A stretch of DNA of 22,108 nucleotides from a virus, in IMG/VR virus record IMGVR_UViG_3300043496_000066, positions 1-22,108 of that record. One strand, written 5' to 3'. Below the pieces are notes generated by a model. It was not told where the DNA came from. It saw nothing but the letters and a program-made list of their open reading frames with translations, and made no database searches. Position numbers and translations under genes: made by a program. The stretch's first letter is position 1; every line of letters starts with the position of its first letter. Shown in pieces: positions 20,416 through 22,108 of the stretch.

Positions 20416-20591
20416 CAGTCAGTGGCTCCCACTGAGGAGTGCTCTACGTACAGACAGCAGAGCAGGACGACACAGGCAGCAATGAGCGCAAACACTGGCC
20501 TGTCGACCAGAACCCAGGAAGTGTAGAGAATGGTGATGAGGCTCAGCAGCTCCAGCACCCAGAGCACATACTGTGGAATAGCGTTTCTCAT
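20415..20591 (-). CDS. 58-residue two-span membrane protein between terminase and portal
   Basis: The ATG at 20591 shares a base with the terminase stop (TGATG), and its TGA shares a base with the portal ATG. The product has two hydrophobic spans, YVLWVLELLSLITILYTSWV (about 8-27) and VFALIAACVVLLCCLYV (about 33-49), joined by a charged turn (LVDRP). The C-terminus is short and polar. Two-span small proteins of this size are typical of class II holins, but holins usually sit by the lysin, which is about 11 kb away. Holin is a candidate only; a head-assembly or membrane role is equally open. Confidence 0.7.
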   Translation of the reverse strand: MRNAIPQYVLWVLELLSLITILYTSWVLVDRPVFALIAACVVLLCCLYVEHSSVGATD

Positions 20592-22066
20592 CAGTAGATC
20601 GTCCAGTTCAGGGCTGGGTCCTGACGTAGCTGTGTGGGAGCCCAGAGGGCCAGCACAGCCGCCAGGGCAGCGTCGTTGTCTGCACTGTCGTTGATTCTGT
20701 GAACCTGCGACACCAGGCCATCAGGTCCTCTCTTTGTCAGAGCCAGGGCTGCCGATATGGCAGTGCCTCCTGGGTGGGAGACCTGCCGGCCACGCACTGC
20801 TGCGTAGAAGGCTCGGCAGGCTCTCGCCCATTCGGCTGGTCTGACCGCACTATGTGGGATCCCATGAGAGGTGGCTATTTGGGCCACAGAGGGCTCACAG
20901 GGGGACTTCTGGGTGGTCACTAGCGCAGAGGGCTTCCAACGGCTCAGAAGGCCATCTAGGCGGGTCTCAGCGAAGGTTAGCGCATTGGGTCCGGTAAAGG
21001 TCTCCACGAGCTCTATGTGGTGAACCCTGCCGACCATGGCGCCGGCCACGATGGACACATGCCTGAGCTCGGGCACAGCATCGATGGCCAGGACGAACGG
21101 TTGGTCTATGGGGAACCGGTCCTGGGTGACACAGGCGTCCCATTCTGCCGGCTCAACCCAGCCACTGATCTGGGACACCTTCCTGCACAAGACTTCCACT
21201 TCAAACACTCTGGGAGGGTCTGTCTGGAATTCTGCTCTGACAGTGTCCTCATCCAAGAGGTATCCCAGTGCAGGGTTTGCGTGAGCCCAGGCCCTGATGT
21301 CCCCGGCGTTCATCCTGGGTGGGGCAGACCATTCAAAGTAGCCCACAGGACTGTCCTGGCCTGCCTCTATGGCATCTTTGCCTATCGTCTGCAGCTTGTT
21401 CATCACCACTGAGGAGATGTCCCCTTCTGTGGTGATAGCCCAGGCCTGACTGTTCCTGCGCACACGCCTGGTCTTATCGAGGGCTGCGTATGTCTCCCAC
21501 TTCCCCATCTGACGTAGCTCGTCCAGGATCACCAGGTCCACACCTGACAGCCCTCTCGCCCCCTGAGTGGAGCCAGAGACCAGTTTGTAGCGGGAACCAG
21601 AAGCCAGAGTGAATTCTTCCAGGCCTGTTCCCCTGCGCACCTTCCCCAGCTGGATGCCGGCGTTCACAGCGATGTCCATTGCGTAGTTGAACGAATCCAG
21701 CGCGACCTGTCTGTTGTGGGCAGTGCCGATCACGAACCTCTCCCCGAACAGGCACATCCCACCCAGAATCCTGATAGCAGTAACCAGGGTCTTACCGTTC
21801 TGTCTGGCCACCACAGCCAACAGAGTCCGGTAACGGTACTTGCCATCCCTCAGGACCAGGCCCTCACGTAACAGGAACTGCTGCCAGGGAAGGAGCTCCA
21901 CACCCAGCACTTCCCCAGCCCAGGCGATCAGAGCGTTCCCCCTGGAATAGTCTAACGCTTTATAGCTAACAGGACTGATCCTGGGAAACGTTATGCCCAA
22001 CAGGCTGGACTTGGCGTCAAAAGCCTCTGAAATTGGGTCGTTTGCCCCATTGACCTGGTGATTCAA
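20591..22066 (-). CDS. terL: Terminase large subunit
   Basis: Encodes 491 residues from a TTG at 22066; no ATG or GTG gives a better start and the frame is open to the window edge. The ATPase motif is VVARQNGKT (Walker A, about 85-93) with VDLVILDELRQ (Walker B, 176-186) and AITTEGD (motif III). The C-terminal nuclease begins with FVLAIDAVPE (Asp ligand, about 310). It pumps and cuts DNA at the head. No recognisable small subunit precedes it; the candidate is the frame starting at 127 and wrapping round. Confidence 0.93.
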   Translation of the reverse strand: MNHQVNGANDPISEAFDAKSSLLGITFPRISPVSYKALDYSRGNALIAWAGEVLGVELLPWQQFLLREGLVLRDGKYRYRTLLAVVARQNGKTLVTAIRILGGMCLFGERFVIGTAHNRQVALDSFNYAMDIAVNAGIQLGKVRRGTGLEEFTLASGSRYKLVSGSTQGARGLSGVDLVILDELRQMGKWETYAALDKTRRVRRNSQAWAITTEGDISSVVMNKLQTIGKDAIEAGQDSPVGYFEWSAPPRMNAGDIRAWAHANPALGYLLDEDTVRAEFQTDPPRVFEVEVLCRKVSQISGWVEPAEWDACVTQDRFPIDQPFVLAIDAVPELRHVSIVAGAMVGRVHHIELVETFTGPNALTFAETRLDGLLSRWKPSALVTTQKSPCEPSVAQIATSHGIPHSAVRPAEWARACRAFYAAVRGRQVSHPGGTAISAALALTKRGPDGLVSQVHRINDSADNDAALAAVLALWAPTQLRQDPALNWTIY

Positions 22067-22108
22067 TGGTCTTTTTGACCCATTTCTGGGACTTTTTTGG
22101 GTGCTGGG
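22017..22108 (-). CDS. Possible 3' part of the edge-spanning ORF
   Basis: If the window ends are joined, the frame that leaves the left edge at base 1 enters here and reads AQHPKKSQKWVKKT and GQWGKRPNFRGF to a TGA at 22019-22017. It overlaps the terminase start by about 50 bases in a different frame. The peptide is basic and Trp/Lys-rich, fitting a small DNA-binding or packaging role. This is an inference from continuity of the frame only. Confidence 0.4.
   Translation of the reverse strand, partial: QHPKKSQKWVKKTIESPGQWGKRPNFRGF

Noticed and set aside
2-22108. Seven-base identity TGCTGGG at both window ends as a terminal repeat
   Set aside because: Too short, and the base before it differs (C at 1, G at 22101 side), so it is not evidence of a true terminal repeat.
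1-22108. CRISPR array, insertion sequence or retron-like element
   Set aside because: No spaced direct repeats, no transposase and no reverse transcriptase motif were seen on either strand.

Overview
The window looks like the whole genome, or one full genome unit, of a small temperate siphovirus of about 22 kb. The gene order (terminase, small membrane protein, portal, protease, HK97-type capsid, connectors, tail tube, chaperone, tape measure, tail tip, lysin, integrase, early genes, HNH) is the usual one for phages of Actinobacteria. Several proteins carry wording I associate with actinophages, for example the 'SGECLCGA' motif of the PAPS-reductase-like protein and the 'WEDPPP' start of the protein beside the HNH gene. 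The host is therefore inferred to be an actinobacterium. Base content is moderately GC-rich, but CpG is strongly depleted and arginine is mostly AGG/AGA, which is unusual for such hosts. No tRNA, insertion sequence or CRISPR array was seen.

Layout. Positions 1-4945 hold a leftward early operon, read from 4945 downward: PD-(D/E)XK exonuclease, RecT/Bet annealing protein, Holliday-junction-resolvase-like nuclease, a 26-residue membrane peptide, a PAPS-reductase-like protein, a Cys-rich mini-protein, two small or winged-helix proteins, an HNH nuclease and a conserved hypothetical protein. Positions 4946-5365 form a non-coding regulatory region between divergent operons, with a leftward promoter candidate, a 17-bp palindrome and a large inverted repeat in the leader. 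Positions 5366-8293 are a rightward lysogeny-type operon: two micro membrane proteins, small hypothetical proteins, a winged-helix/excisionase-like fusion, a small DNA-binding-like protein, a coiled-coil protein and a tyrosine integrase. Positions 8294-8455 are the junction between convergent operons and a candidate attP/terminator area. From 22066 down to 8456 lie the leftward late genes: packaging, head, tail, lysis.

The leftward strand appears continuous across the window ends. A small reading frame starts at 127, runs off the left edge, and, if the ends are joined, continues from 22108 to a stop at 22017, overlapping the terminase start. This supports a circular (or circularly permuted/cos-joined) genome in which the HNH gene lies just upstream of terminase, as in HK97-like phages.

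Nearly every gene touches the next by ATGA, GTGA or TGATG, so translational coupling is the rule. Reading with that rule exposes several tiny genes and corrects several starts. The main new candidates are five micro-proteins with one or two membrane segments or Cys clusters (1828-1974, 2810-2890, 5366-5476, 5832-5924, 20415-20591), a zinc-ribbon mini-gene inside the tail cluster (10243-10377), a probable frameshift extension of the tail chaperone, and a three-hairpin leader before the capsid gene. No cI-like repressor is recognisable, so the lysogeny switch must use an unfamiliar protein.
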